Below are positions 32,206 through 39,828 of a stretch of 41,709 nt of DNA, piece by piece. Position numbers and translations under genes: made by a program. A model generated the notes under the pieces. That model had not been told where the DNA came from. It saw only the letters and a program-made list of their open reading frames with translations, and made no database searches. This DNA comes from JBBQFD01 sp038321575 (GTDB lineage: Bacteria > Bacillota_I > Bacilli_A > RF39 > UBA660): positions 1-41,709 of the forward strand of contig JBBQFD010000004.1 of NCBI GenBank assembly GCA_038321575.1. Reading direction: 5' to 3'. Position 1 is the stretch's first letter; every line of letters begins with the position of its first letter.

Positions 32206-32557
32206 ACTTTTCTAAAACATTAGAATATTCTTGATTAAAAATATGTTCGCTATCAATATTCATAGTTTCTAATTCTTTTTCCAAATATTTTTTCTTATCA
32301 ATATCATTTGCATTTAATTTATGACATCTTTTTTCCACTGAAATATATTTCATTAAAAAATTAATTTGCCATTCATCAAATAACCCGTTCCCATCTGTCA
32401 TTAAAACCCATAATTTAGCTTCGGAAGCAGTAAAATTAACTGATTTTTTATTAAAAGCTAAACGACATTTTTCAACTTCTTCGGTAGTAAGATTTTTCAA
32501 TAAAAAATTCCAGATATTATTTTTATGTAATAACTTTTGATCATCAGATTTTATCAA
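32204..32557 (-). CDS. Unknown 117-residue protein
   Basis: Not recognised. I favour the TTG at 32557 as start because the GTG at 32566 is part of the ribosome binding site gggggtgat; with the GTG the protein would be 120 residues. The product is hydrophilic with Trp-containing helices (NIWNFLLKNLTTEEVEKCRL, EAKLWVLMTDGNGLFDEWQI). The segment MTDGNGLFDEWQINFL looks a little like an EF-hand-type loop but lacks its full ligand pattern. It has its own terminator. Confidence 0.65.
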   Translation of the reverse strand: MIKSDDQKLLHKNNIWNFLLKNLTTEEVEKCRLAFNKKSVNFTASEAKLWVLMTDGNGLFDEWQINFLMKYISVEKRCHKLNANDIDKKKYLEKELETMNIDSEHIFNQEYSNVLEK

Positions 32558-32612
32558 AAATATCACCCCCAGCTTTAATATTATATAATATTTTAAAAAA
32601 AATGCAAGTTAC

Positions 32613-32641
32613 AAAAAAAGATAATACAAATTATCTTTTTA
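32613..32641 (-). terminator. Terminator of the 130-residue unknown gene
   Basis: Eleven-pair stem AAAAAGATAAT / ATTATCTTTTT, loop ACAA, with A and T runs on either side. Its core is nearly the same as that of the terminator at 32184-32205. Confidence 0.8.
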
Positions 32642-32669
32642 TTTTTTAAGGTCAAGGTTCTTGTTTTAC

Positions 32670-33062
32670 TTAACTTAAGTTTTTCTTATTTGGTATTATA
32701 TCTTCTTCAGCAATATTTACACTAGAATTTGTAACTCTATGTGCATCAACGATATCCCGAATGATTTTTATTTTTTCAAGATCATATTCAGGAACTCCTT
32801 CAATAATATGTTCATCTGATACCTTCATCAAATGATCAATATCTTCTTTAGTAAAAAGATTAGAATAATGAGTAATGAAATACTTTTTAACATCATGTTG
32901 TGAAGATCCGTTGATTGGTAACACATCCAATGCATAAGCAACTTCTGAATTTAGAAGGTTCGTGTTAACTAATTCGAATATCTTTTCTCTTGCAGTAGGT
33001 CGACCGTTATAGTTTTTATCATTGATCAATTCCAGCAATGATTTTACAAAATTTCTTTCCAT
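32670..33062 (-). CDS. Unknown 130-residue protein
   Basis: Not recognised. The ATG has gggag upstream on the minus strand and an extended -10 box (TGGTATAAT) 24 bases before it. The protein is soluble and probably helical: MERNFVKSLLELINDKNY, LNSEVAYALDVLPINGSS, LFTKEDIDHLMKVSDEHI. The C-terminal 25 residues are polar and may be unstructured. It is transcribed separately from the gene to its left, since a terminator lies between them. Confidence 0.7.
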   Translation of the reverse strand: MERNFVKSLLELINDKNYNGRPTAREKIFELVNTNLLNSEVAYALDVLPINGSSQHDVKKYFITHYSNLFTKEDIDHLMKVSDEHIIEGVPEYDLEKIKIIRDIVDAHRVTNSSVNIAEEDIIPNKKNLS

Positions 33063-33085
33063 AATATATCTCCCTTAACAACGAT

Positions 33086-33094
33086 ATTATACCA
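33086..33094 (-). promoter_or_regulatory. Extended -10 promoter of the 130-residue gene
   Basis: Minus-strand TGGTATAAT. It is divergent from the DUF1003 promoter 80 bases away. Confidence 0.6.
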
Positions 33095-33174
33095 TATAAT
33101 AGAATATATTTAAATATCAACGATGTAATTATTTAAAACTGACTGTCAATAATAACGATTTATACACAATATTA

Positions 33175-33203
33175 TTGAGATAATCTCTTAACTGATATAT
33201 AAT
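33175..33203 (+). promoter_or_regulatory. Promoter of the DUF1003 gene
   Basis: -35 TTGAGA at 33175-33180, 17-base spacer, -10 TATAAT at 33198-33203. Confidence 0.7.
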
Positions 33204-33227
33204 TGATTTAGTATAGGAGATGTTAGT

Positions 33228-33773
33228 GTGAAGAAAAGCAAAGTAACAAGACAACAATTAATTCAATTAATACTATCTCATAATGATTCAAAGGAAGACA
33301 TCCAAGAATTAGTAGATGTTTTAGTTGAAAAACAAATAGCATTAAATATTAATAAAGTAACTGAAGAAAGATTAACTTTCGGAGATCGTGCTTCTGATAA
33401 ATTAGCAGAAGTTGCTGGTAGTTGGTATTTTATTATCGGATTTGCGACGTTTATGTTATTATGGATTTCACTCAATATATATTTTTTAAGTGGACCTTTT
33501 GATCCATACCCATTTATTTTGTTAAACTTAATTCTCTCTTCTGTAGCAGCTGCGCAAGCACCAATTATTATGATGAGTCAAAATCGTCAAGAAGATAAAG
33601 ATCGTATTCGTAGTGCTAACAACTATAAAGTTGATTTAAAATCAGAATTATTATTAGAAGATTTACACAAGAAAATGGAAAGCATTATTTATAGTCAAAA
33701 AGTTATTAAAGAAAAATTAAACATCATCGAAAATGAATTTGATGATGAAAAGGACATGGTCGAATTAGGTTGA
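33228..33773 (+). CDS. DUF1003 family membrane protein
   Basis: Protein of 181 residues starting with GTG after aggag. It has two membrane segments (about 65-85 and 95-115). The stretch FDPYPFILLNLILSSVAAAQ followed by APIIMMSQNRQEDKDR is the DUF1003 signature. The family is widespread; function is unknown. The C-terminal part is a charged helix (residues 140-175) likely in the cytoplasm. It ends with TGA, confirming TGA as a stop, then a strong terminator. Confidence 0.9.
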   Translation: MKKSKVTRQQLIQLILSHNDSKEDIQELVDVLVEKQIALNINKVTEERLTFGDRASDKLAEVAGSWYFIIGFATFMLLWISLNIYFLSGPFDPYPFILLNLILSSVAAAQAPIIMMSQNRQEDKDRIRSANNYKVDLKSELLLEDLHKKMESIIYSQKVIKEKLNIIENEFDDEKDMVELG

Positions 33774-33774
33774 T

Positions 33775-33810
33775 AAATAAGGTTCAAATAAGAACCTTAT
33801 TTTCTTTTTT
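33775..33810 (+). terminator. Terminator after the DUF1003 gene
   Basis: Eleven-pair stem AAATAAGGTTC / GAACCTTATTT, six-base loop, then TCTTTTTT. Confidence 0.9.
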
Positions 33811-33830
33811 AAAAAATATACAAATTTGTA

Positions 33831-33860
33831 TTGACACATAACTATTGTTGATACTATAAT
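33831..33860 (+). promoter_or_regulatory. Strong promoter of the leader-peptide unit
   Basis: Perfect -35 TTGACA at 33831-33836, 18-base spacer, perfect -10 TATAAT at 33855-33860. It is the closest to consensus of all promoters in the window. Confidence 0.85.
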
Positions 33861-33890
33861 TAAACTAGTCAGAATACAACGAGGTGTCAT

Positions 33891-33938
33891 ATGGACGAAT
33901 TTTTAACACCTATGATGAATAATAATAAAAAGAGATGA
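33891..33938 (+). CDS. 15-residue leader peptide MDEFLTPMMNNNKKR
   Basis: ATG 33891 is four bases after GAGGTG, behind a near-perfect promoter. The peptide ends at TGA 33936-33938, inside the terminator stem. It contains three successive Asn codons (AAT) followed by Lys-Lys-Arg close to its end, where stalling would cover the terminator's left arm. No similar known leader peptide is recognised. The alternative is a tiny independent protein with its own terminator. Confidence 0.5.
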   Translation: MDEFLTPMMNNNKKR

Positions 33939-33963
33939 TAAGGGACTTATCACCTCTTTTTTT
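33927..33963 (+). terminator. Terminator between leader peptide and phosphoesterase gene
   Basis: Left arm 33927-33942, right arm 33946-33961: AAAAAGAG and TGATAAG pair with CTTATCA and CTCTTTTT around one A-C mismatch; loop GGA; T-run to 33963. Downstream genes have no other promoter that I can see, so they need read-through. Confidence 0.8.
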
Positions 33964-33990
33964 ATGATAAAAAAATGAGAAGGAGAACGA

Positions 33991-35832
33991 ATGAGAAAAG
34001 AATACAACAACACTTTAATTTTTTACATCAAAACCTTGAAAGACTTTAAAAAAATTAAGACCTGGAAAGAAGCTGCTGGTATTTATTATAAAATTACCGG
34101 TGAAGAAATATCCCATACAAGCTTATCTCGTTTAGTTAGTCAGGCATTAATTACTAATGCTGAAACCCAAGAGTTCTCTAAATATGTTGCCATGACCGAT
34201 ACTCTTATGCCAAAAGTTGAAGAAGTAATTGACGAGCCAACAATAATCGATGATAAGGAAAAACTTCCTAAATCACTTATGCATGGGTTTGCAATCAAAG
34301 TATCTGATTTACTTCCTATTTTTGGTGTCGATTTAGAAAACGATAGTGAAGATGAGGTTAATTATAAATTACGCCAACAAATAGCTGATACTAATAAAAT
34401 ATTAGAATACATGAATTATGATCCAGGACTTTATGATTTAAAAGTAGAGTTTGGTAATTGGACAACACCAGTTAAAATTCAAAAAAAAGACGGCACTAAT
34501 GAATTAATCGTTGTTTTAAATGATCGTGTGAGAATTGAACCATTCTTAAGAAAAGTACCATTTCTTCATTTTACCCAAGCGGAATATGACCAATATTTAT
34601 CAACATTTCTAAAAGAACATGGTATTACCTCTTATGAATTATCACTTCAAAAACTTGAAAAAAAACTAGATGATAATAAAAACCTAGATAATCAATTACT
34701 TCTTGTTTCACCAGGATTAGAACTTCACTTAGGAAAACTTGGAGCAATAAGTGACTTTGAAGATTACTCAACAAAACACGCTATGGCAAGAATTGAATTA
34801 ACCACTCAAGCCATTTATATGTATCAAAAACAAGTAAAGGCCGGTAAATTTTTACTCGGAGTGGGTAATGATTTTTATAACAGTGATACTGTCGATGATA
34901 AAACTCCAGCCGGCACTCAACAAAACAATGACTCTCGACCTAAAGAAATATATATATGGGGAAAAGTTGGATATATGTCTTTAATTGAGACTCTTAAAAA
35001 TTCATTTGATCAAACTATTGTTAAATATAATCCAGGTAATCATGATGAATTATCTAGTTATCATTTATTTCAAGATATATATACTAAATATGTAGAAACA
35101 ACTAATGGAGCAGTTAGCATTGATACTAAAGTTATAGTACCTAATACTTTTGAGGATATTCGTTTTACTAATGGCTATGTTCATGGTGATTATTTTGTGG
35201 TTTTCTCGCATGGTAAAGCACCACAAACTAAGCGAAACCAAAGTGATAGCGATTTAGTAAGTATGGTTTCTCACCAATTCCCTGATGAATGTGCTAAAGC
35301 TAAACATATATATATCTTTGCAGGACACCTTCATAGTGATTATACGTATAATGATGAAGAAGCTCGTACAACCGTTCTTCGTTCAGCTGCCTTATGTGGT
35401 CATGGTGACTGGGATGCTGTTAGTGGATATACAGGCCAAAGACAAGGACACACTGTATATTTAATTGATGCTGAGGTAGGATTAATCGACAGCCATCGTA
35501 TTACTTTTTCAAAAGAGCAAAAACTTAAAAAAATTGCTGGTATTGAAAGAGAAAAAACTACTGAAGTATATGCAGAAATGAACAAAACACTTAATTTAAA
35601 CGAAGTGACTGCTAAACAAGCGTTAATTAATTCAAGAACTAAACTAATTGAAACTAAAATTAATCTCGAAAACCAAAAATATGAAAGTGCAATGGAAAGA
35701 TTACTTAAAGCACTAAAAATTAATGAATGTACAATTGAACAAAAATATGCTATTTTAGAAGAAATGGGATATTACAATATTATTGAACCGCTAGCAAGAC
35801 ATTTAGAATTAACGCTAGCTCTTAAAATGTAG
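33991..35832 (+). CDS. Phage-type metallophosphoesterase with N-terminal helical domain
   Basis: Protein of 613 residues. Residues 15-55 (DFKKIKTWKEAAGIYYKI ... SHTSLSRLVSQAL) look like a helix-turn-helix. The phosphoesterase core has ELHLGKLG (244-251), GVGNDFYNSD (290-299), TPAGTQQNND (305-314), NPGNHDE (347-353), SHG (407-409) and FAGHLHSD (443-450). The GNDFYNSD/GTQQNND combination is typical of phage-encoded members. The first motif is normally D-x-H; here it is Glu244-Leu-His246. The C-terminal 100 residues are helical and charged. Substrate unknown; a nucleic acid is a reasonable guess. Ribosome binding site aaggag. It is followed by the DHH gene after 16 bases. Confidence 0.8.
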   Translation: MRKEYNNTLIFYIKTLKDFKKIKTWKEAAGIYYKITGEEISHTSLSRLVSQALITNAETQEFSKYVAMTDTLMPKVEEVIDEPTIIDDKEKLPKSLMHGFAIKVSDLLPIFGVDLENDSEDEVNYKLRQQIADTNKILEYMNYDPGLYDLKVEFGNWTTPVKIQKKDGTNELIVVLNDRVRIEPFLRKVPFLHFTQAEYDQYLSTFLKEHGITSYELSLQKLEKKLDDNKNLDNQLLLVSPGLELHLGKLGAISDFEDYSTKHAMARIELTTQAIYMYQKQVKAGKFLLGVGNDFYNSDTVDDKTPAGTQQNNDSRPKEIYIWGKVGYMSLIETLKNSFDQTIVKYNPGNHDELSSYHLFQDIYTKYVETTNGAVSIDTKVIVPNTFEDIRFTNGYVHGDYFVVFSHGKAPQTKRNQSDSDLVSMVSHQFPDECAKAKHIYIFAGHLHSDYTYNDEEARTTVLRSAALCGHGDWDAVSGYTGQRQGHTVYLIDAEVGLIDSHRITFSKEQKLKKIAGIEREKTTEVYAEMNKTLNLNEVTAKQALINSRTKLIETKINLENQKYESAMERLLKALKINECTIEQKYAILEEMGYYNIIEPLARHLELTLALKM

Positions 35833-35848
35833 TGGACAAGGAGGAAAT

Positions 35849-36844
35849 ATGGAAAAAATTAATAACAACAGCAAAAATTTAATAATTACTCATATTGCCG
35901 ATATTGATGGATTAGGTTGTGCTATTTTAGCTAAACTAATTGATTCAGAGGTTGATATCATTTTAGTTGAAGTTGGTGAATTAACTTCAGTTATAGTTGA
36001 TTTAAATAATACTTATTTCTATACTAATTATGATCACGTTTATATAACAGATTTGCCGGTTCGTAATGACGCTATTGCTCTTTTAAATAAGAATCCTGAA
36101 TTTAGTGAGCGCATAGTACATTACGATCACCATCAATCAGAAGTAAGAGGAGACATTCCCGAATATTTAAATGTTATACCTAAAAAAGGTGATGTTTTAA
36201 CTTGTGGAACAAGTTTGTTTCATGAATACTTATTAAATACCTATCCTGAAAATGAGGCTATAAGAACACCATATGTTTTTGATTTTGTCGAAGCAGTTCG
36301 TAGTTATGATACTTGGGATTGGGCTAAAAACGGCAATCAAAAAGGGAAACAACTTACCGATTTATTATCAATTTTTGAAGCAAAACGCTTTATTGAAAAG
36401 TATTATGATGAAATAATCGAAAATAAAACAGAAGAAGTAATTTTTAGTAAAATAGACCAAACTTTCTTAGATATTCGTAAAACCGAAATTGCTAATTATA
36501 TTGAAGAATGTGATAAGAGCTTACTTACTATGAAATTAAATTTAGGTCTTAGTAAAAATTATCTAGTAGGTATAACCTTCGCTCAAAACTTTCGTAGTGA
36601 ATTAGGTAATGCTTTATCTAAAAAGCATCCTGAATTAGATTTTATAATGATTTTAAATCAGATCCGCAACTCAGCTTCGTTAAGAACAGCCAAAGAAGAC
36701 GTTAACGTTGGTGAAATTGCTAAATTAATTCATCCTGATGCTGGCGGGCAAACAAAAGCCGCTGGTTTTCCAATAGATAACAAAACAGCATGGCTTTTAA
36801 CTGAAGTAAATGAAAATAAATATGAGAAAAAGCTAACTAAATAG
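35849..36844 (+). CDS. DHH family phosphoesterase (NrnB-like)
   Basis: Protein of 331 residues. DHH motifs: HIADIDGLGC (I), ITDLPVRND (II), VHYDHHQSE (III), VRSYDTWDW (IV). These supply the two-manganese site. The C-terminal DHHA1 motif reads GGQTKAAGF where GGH-xx-AAGF is usual, so the substrate-binding His is Gln. NrnB-type enzymes degrade short RNA or cyclic-dinucleotide products. Strong aaggagg ribosome binding site. It is co-transcribed with the metallophosphoesterase, suggesting the two act on linked substrates; that is inference. Confidence 0.87.
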   Translation: MEKINNNSKNLIITHIADIDGLGCAILAKLIDSEVDIILVEVGELTSVIVDLNNTYFYTNYDHVYITDLPVRNDAIALLNKNPEFSERIVHYDHHQSEVRGDIPEYLNVIPKKGDVLTCGTSLFHEYLLNTYPENEAIRTPYVFDFVEAVRSYDTWDWAKNGNQKGKQLTDLLSIFEAKRFIEKYYDEIIENKTEEVIFSKIDQTFLDIRKTEIANYIEECDKSLLTMKLNLGLSKNYLVGITFAQNFRSELGNALSKKHPELDFIMILNQIRNSASLRTAKEDVNVGEIAKLIHPDAGGQTKAAGFPIDNKTAWLLTEVNENKYEKKLTK

Positions 36845-36858
36845 TTAGCTTTTTCTTT
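36825..36858 (+). terminator. Terminator overlapping the DHH stop codon
   Basis: Fifteen-pair near-perfect palindrome AGAAAAAGCTAACTA / TAGTTAGCTTTTTCT. The stop TAG is in the right arm. Confidence 0.88.
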
Positions 36859-36862
36859 ATAC

Positions 36863-36891
36863 TTGCTATTAAAAAAGATATCTAGTATAAT
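36863..36891 (+). promoter_or_regulatory. Promoter of the DEAD-box helicase gene
   Basis: -35 TTGCTA at 36863-36868, 17-base spacer, -10 TATAAT at 36886-36891. Confidence 0.7.
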
Positions 36892-36916
36892 GAATTGATT
36901 GGAAAGAGGAATTTAA

Positions 36917-38509
36917 ATGGAAAATATTGAATTTAATGAGTTAGGACTGTCCCCTAGAGTGCTAAAATCCATAGCAACTTTAGGGTATACAGTACCTTCT
37001 AAAATACAAAAAGAAATCATACCTGAGATTTTAGCAGGTAATGATGTTATTGGTCAAGCACAAACGGGAACAGGTAAAACATTAGCTTTTGCCGCCAGCA
37101 TTTTAACGATGATTGATGCTAGCGATAGAGGTGTTAAAGCCATTATCTTAACTCCTACTAGAGAACTAGCACTTCAAGTATCAGAAGAATTTAAAACGAT
37201 TAATCGTGATAGTAATTTTGATATCCTTGCAGTATATGGTGGATCAGGTATTGAACCACAAATTCGCTCTTTAAAAAAAGGCGTTGATATTGTTGTAGGT
37301 ACTCCCGGTCGTGTTATGGATTTAATTAGAAGAAAATATTTAAATATAGATCATTTAAGTTTCTTTGTTTTAGATGAAGCCGATGAAATGTTAAATATGG
37401 GTTTCTTAGAAGATATCGAAGTAATTTTTAATCAAACAAATCCTAATAAACAAGTATTGTTGTTTTCAGCAACAATGCCTTCAGCTATTAAAAAATTAGC
37501 TAGTAAATATATGAAAGAAGATTATCAACATATTGCTATTGAAGAAGTAAGTAAAACAGCAATCAATGTTAAACAATATTATTATTTAGTTAACGAAAAA
37601 ACTAGAACTGAAGCATTATGTAGAGTTTTAGATGCTCGTGATCCTAAATCTGCTATTATCTTCTGTCAAACTAAAAGAGATGTTGATAACTTATTTGGGG
37701 AATTATCAAAACGTAATTATAGTGTTGAAGCTATGCATGGTGATATTGCTCAAAGTATGCGTATTCAAACGCTTGATCGCTTTAAAAAAGGATCATTTAA
37801 GTATTTGATTGCAACTGATGTTGCTGCTCGTGGTATTCACGTTGAACATATAACATGTATTATTAATTTTAATTTACCACAAGATGTTGAATCATATATT
37901 CATCGTATTGGTCGTACTGGTCGTGCTGGTAATGACGGTATGGCTATCTCATTTGTTAATAATCGCGAAGTAAGGTTCTTAGCCGACGTTGAACGTATTG
38001 CGAAATGCCATATTACTAAAAGTGAATTACCTAATACTAGTGATATTGTAGCAACTCGCTATAAAAAAATAGTTGCTAGTGTTCAAGAAGTAATTGATAA
38101 TAAAGAATATGAAGAATATGTCTTATATGTTAGAGATATGAATAAAGACGATCTTATGAAATTTAGCGCTGGGTTACTTAAAGTAGCTTTCGCTAAAGAA
38201 TTAGGATCAGATTTAAACAAAGATTTAACTGTTACAGCTAATACTAATCATTATGCTGAAGCAAATAGTAATACTACCAGAGTATTCTTAACTATCGGTA
38301 AAATGGATAATCTTAAAAAAGGCTCATTATTAGATTTCTTAAAATTAGAAACCGGTATCAATACCGATGCATTTACTAATATTGAAATCTTAACTAAATT
38401 TACTTTTATGAATGTTGATAACGCTGTTGTCGATGAATTTATAAAGAAAGTTTATAATAAGAAACTTTATGACCGTGTTGTTAGAGTTGAAAAAGCTAAA
38501 TTAAGATAA
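36917..38509 (+). CDS. DEAD-box RNA helicase with DbpA-type RNA-binding domain
   Basis: Protein of 530 residues. Helicase motifs in order: Q motif, AQTGTGKT, PTRELALQV, GTPGRVMDL, LDEADEML, FSATMP, IIFCQTKRDVDNL, ATDVAARGIH, HRIGRTGRAG. The C-terminal ~75 residues (RVFLTIGKMDNLKKGSLLDF ... FTNIEILTKFTFMNVD) form the DbpA/YxiN-like RNA-binding fold. It is therefore a DeaD/CsdA/DbpA-type helicase for ribosome assembly or RNA decay; there is no long basic tail as in CshA. The short leader gives no hint of cold regulation. Single-gene unit. Confidence 0.95.
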   Translation: MENIEFNELGLSPRVLKSIATLGYTVPSKIQKEIIPEILAGNDVIGQAQTGTGKTLAFAASILTMIDASDRGVKAIILTPTRELALQVSEEFKTINRDSNFDILAVYGGSGIEPQIRSLKKGVDIVVGTPGRVMDLIRRKYLNIDHLSFFVLDEADEMLNMGFLEDIEVIFNQTNPNKQVLLFSATMPSAIKKLASKYMKEDYQHIAIEEVSKTAINVKQYYYLVNEKTRTEALCRVLDARDPKSAIIFCQTKRDVDNLFGELSKRNYSVEAMHGDIAQSMRIQTLDRFKKGSFKYLIATDVAARGIHVEHITCIINFNLPQDVESYIHRIGRTGRAGNDGMAISFVNNREVRFLADVERIAKCHITKSELPNTSDIVATRYKKIVASVQEVIDNKEYEEYVLYVRDMNKDDLMKFSAGLLKVAFAKELGSDLNKDLTVTANTNHYAEANSNTTRVFLTIGKMDNLKKGSLLDFLKLETGINTDAFTNIEILTKFTFMNVDNAVVDEFIKKVYNKKLYDRVVRVEKAKLR

Positions 38510-38533
38510 GGAAACTAATAAGTTTCCTTTTTC
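38509..38533 (+). terminator. Terminator overlapping the helicase stop codon
   Basis: Eight-pair stem AGGAAACT / AGTTTCCT with loop AATA, then five T. Confidence 0.9.
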
Positions 38534-38535
38534 TA

Positions 38536-38544
38536 TGATAAAAT
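38536..38544 (+). promoter_or_regulatory. Extended -10 promoter of the flavoprotein gene
   Basis: TGATAAAAT; start site near 38551, at the ribosome binding site agaggtgat, about 13 bases before the start codon. Confidence 0.55.
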
Positions 38545-38563
38545 ATATAAAGAGGTGATAAGT

Positions 38564-39748
38564 ATGTACGATGTTATTGTTATTGGGTCTGGCCCAGCTG
38601 GTATTATGGCCGCTATTACCGCTAGTAAACATAATAGAGTCTTGCTTATCGAAAAAAATAATGAAATTGGCAAAAAACTAAAACTTACTGGTGGTGGTCG
38701 TTGCAATATCACTAATCTTAAAGATAATCAATCATTTATAAATGAACTACATAATGGTAAGTATCTTGATTCAGTTTTAAATAATTTTAATTCTAAAGCT
38801 CTATATAACTATTTTGAAGACTTAGGTGTTAAATTAAAAATAGAGGATCATGATCGTGTTTTTCCAATCACTAATAATTCAATAACTATTATTGATGCTT
38901 TAAAACGTGAATTAATTAATCCTAATATCGATATTAAATATAATACAACTGTCTTAGATATTAGAATTGATCATTTAAAGACCGTGATTACTGATAATGG
39001 TGATTATACTGCTGGTAATATTATTATTGCAACTGGTGGTAAAAGTTATCCAGAAACTGGATCTACTGGTGATGGATATCAATTAGCTTTAAAATTAGGA
39101 CATACGATAAATGAATTATATCCTGCTGAAACTTACGTTATTATTAAAGATAAGTTTCCTCTAGCTGGTATAACCTTAGATGAAGTTACCATCACTAGCA
39201 ATAATAATATAAGTGAAGGATCACTTTTATTTACTCATAACGGGTTAAGTGGACCTAGTATTTTTAAACTAAGTGAACATATTTATCAAGAATTAAAAAC
39301 CACCTCTAAAGCATCCATATTTATTGATTTTAAGCCTCATATCAGCATCAATGAACTACTAACAGATATGAATAATTATCCATCTAAAATTGAACTTAAA
39401 ACATGGGTTAAAACACTATTGCCAAATCGTTTAAGTGAATATTTATGTAGTAATTTAGGTAGTATTAAAATTGCTAGTTTATCTAAATTAAATCGAGAGA
39501 TTATTCTTAATAAAATAAAACACCTTGTTGTCGAAATAACTGATACCGGTAAATTACAAGAAAGTATTATCACCGGTGGTGGCATTAATATTGATGAGAT
39601 TGATCCTAAAACTATGGAATCAAAACATCAAAAAGGAATTTATTTTGTAGGTGAATTACTTGATCTACATGGACCTATGGGTGGATATAATTTAACGATA
39701 GCATTTACTGCCGGATATACTGCTGGAAGCAATATAAATAAAGGTTAA
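38564..39748 (+). CDS. BaiN/HI0933/YhiN family NAD(P)/FAD-dependent oxidoreductase
   Basis: Protein of 394 residues. N-terminal FAD loop MYDVIVIGSGPAGIMAA, then LIEKNNEIGKKLKLTGGGRCNITN, which is the strongest family mark, GGKSYPETGSTGDGY in the middle, and a C-terminal FAD motif GIYFVGELLDLHGPMGGYNL. Members are flavoproteins of mostly unknown physiological role (BaiN acts on bile acids in clostridia; that activity is not implied here). ATG 38564 is preferred to GTG 38555, which is part of the Shine-Dalgarno sequence gaggtgat. Confidence 0.92.
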   Translation: MYDVIVIGSGPAGIMAAITASKHNRVLLIEKNNEIGKKLKLTGGGRCNITNLKDNQSFINELHNGKYLDSVLNNFNSKALYNYFEDLGVKLKIEDHDRVFPITNNSITIIDALKRELINPNIDIKYNTTVLDIRIDHLKTVITDNGDYTAGNIIIATGGKSYPETGSTGDGYQLALKLGHTINELYPAETYVIIKDKFPLAGITLDEVTITSNNNISEGSLLFTHNGLSGPSIFKLSEHIYQELKTTSKASIFIDFKPHISINELLTDMNNYPSKIELKTWVKTLLPNRLSEYLCSNLGSIKIASLSKLNREIILNKIKHLVVEITDTGKLQESIITGGGINIDEIDPKTMESKHQKGIYFVGELLDLHGPMGGYNLTIAFTAGYTAGSNINKG

Positions 39749-39773
39749 AAAGGAAGATTTTTCTTCTTTTTTT
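39747..39773 (+). terminator. Terminator after the flavoprotein gene
   Basis: Ten-pair stem AAAAAGGAAG / CTTCTTTTTT (one G-T pair) with a six-base loop; it begins at the stop codon. Confidence 0.8.
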
Positions 39774-39778
39774 GTGAT

Positions 39779-39807
39779 ATGACATAGGTATAAAATTGTG
39801 CTATAAT
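39779..39807 (+). promoter_or_regulatory. hpf promoter
   Basis: -35 ATGACA at 39779-39784, 17-base spacer, extended -10 TGCTATAAT ending at 39807. Confidence 0.75.
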
Positions 39808-39828
39808 AAAATTAGAAAGGATGATAAT

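Larger units (their letters stand above)
33867..33963 (+). promoter_or_regulatory. Candidate attenuator leader
   Basis: The segment GAGGTG (33881-33886) is the ribosome binding site of the leader peptide. It can pair with ACACCT inside the peptide gene (AGGTGT 33882-33887 with 33906-33911) or perfectly with CACCTC (33951-33956) in the right arm of the terminator. These pairings exclude one another. The peptide's stop codon lies in the left arm of the terminator, so a ribosome held near the end of the peptide would block the hairpin. The arrangement fits translation-dependent attenuation; the signal is unknown. Confidence 0.5.

Noticed and set aside
11882..33773. Mycoplasma-type code with TGA as tryptophan
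   Set aside because: TGA at 11882-11884, 12643-12645 and 33771-33773 ends genes at the expected family lengths, and tryptophans are TGG.
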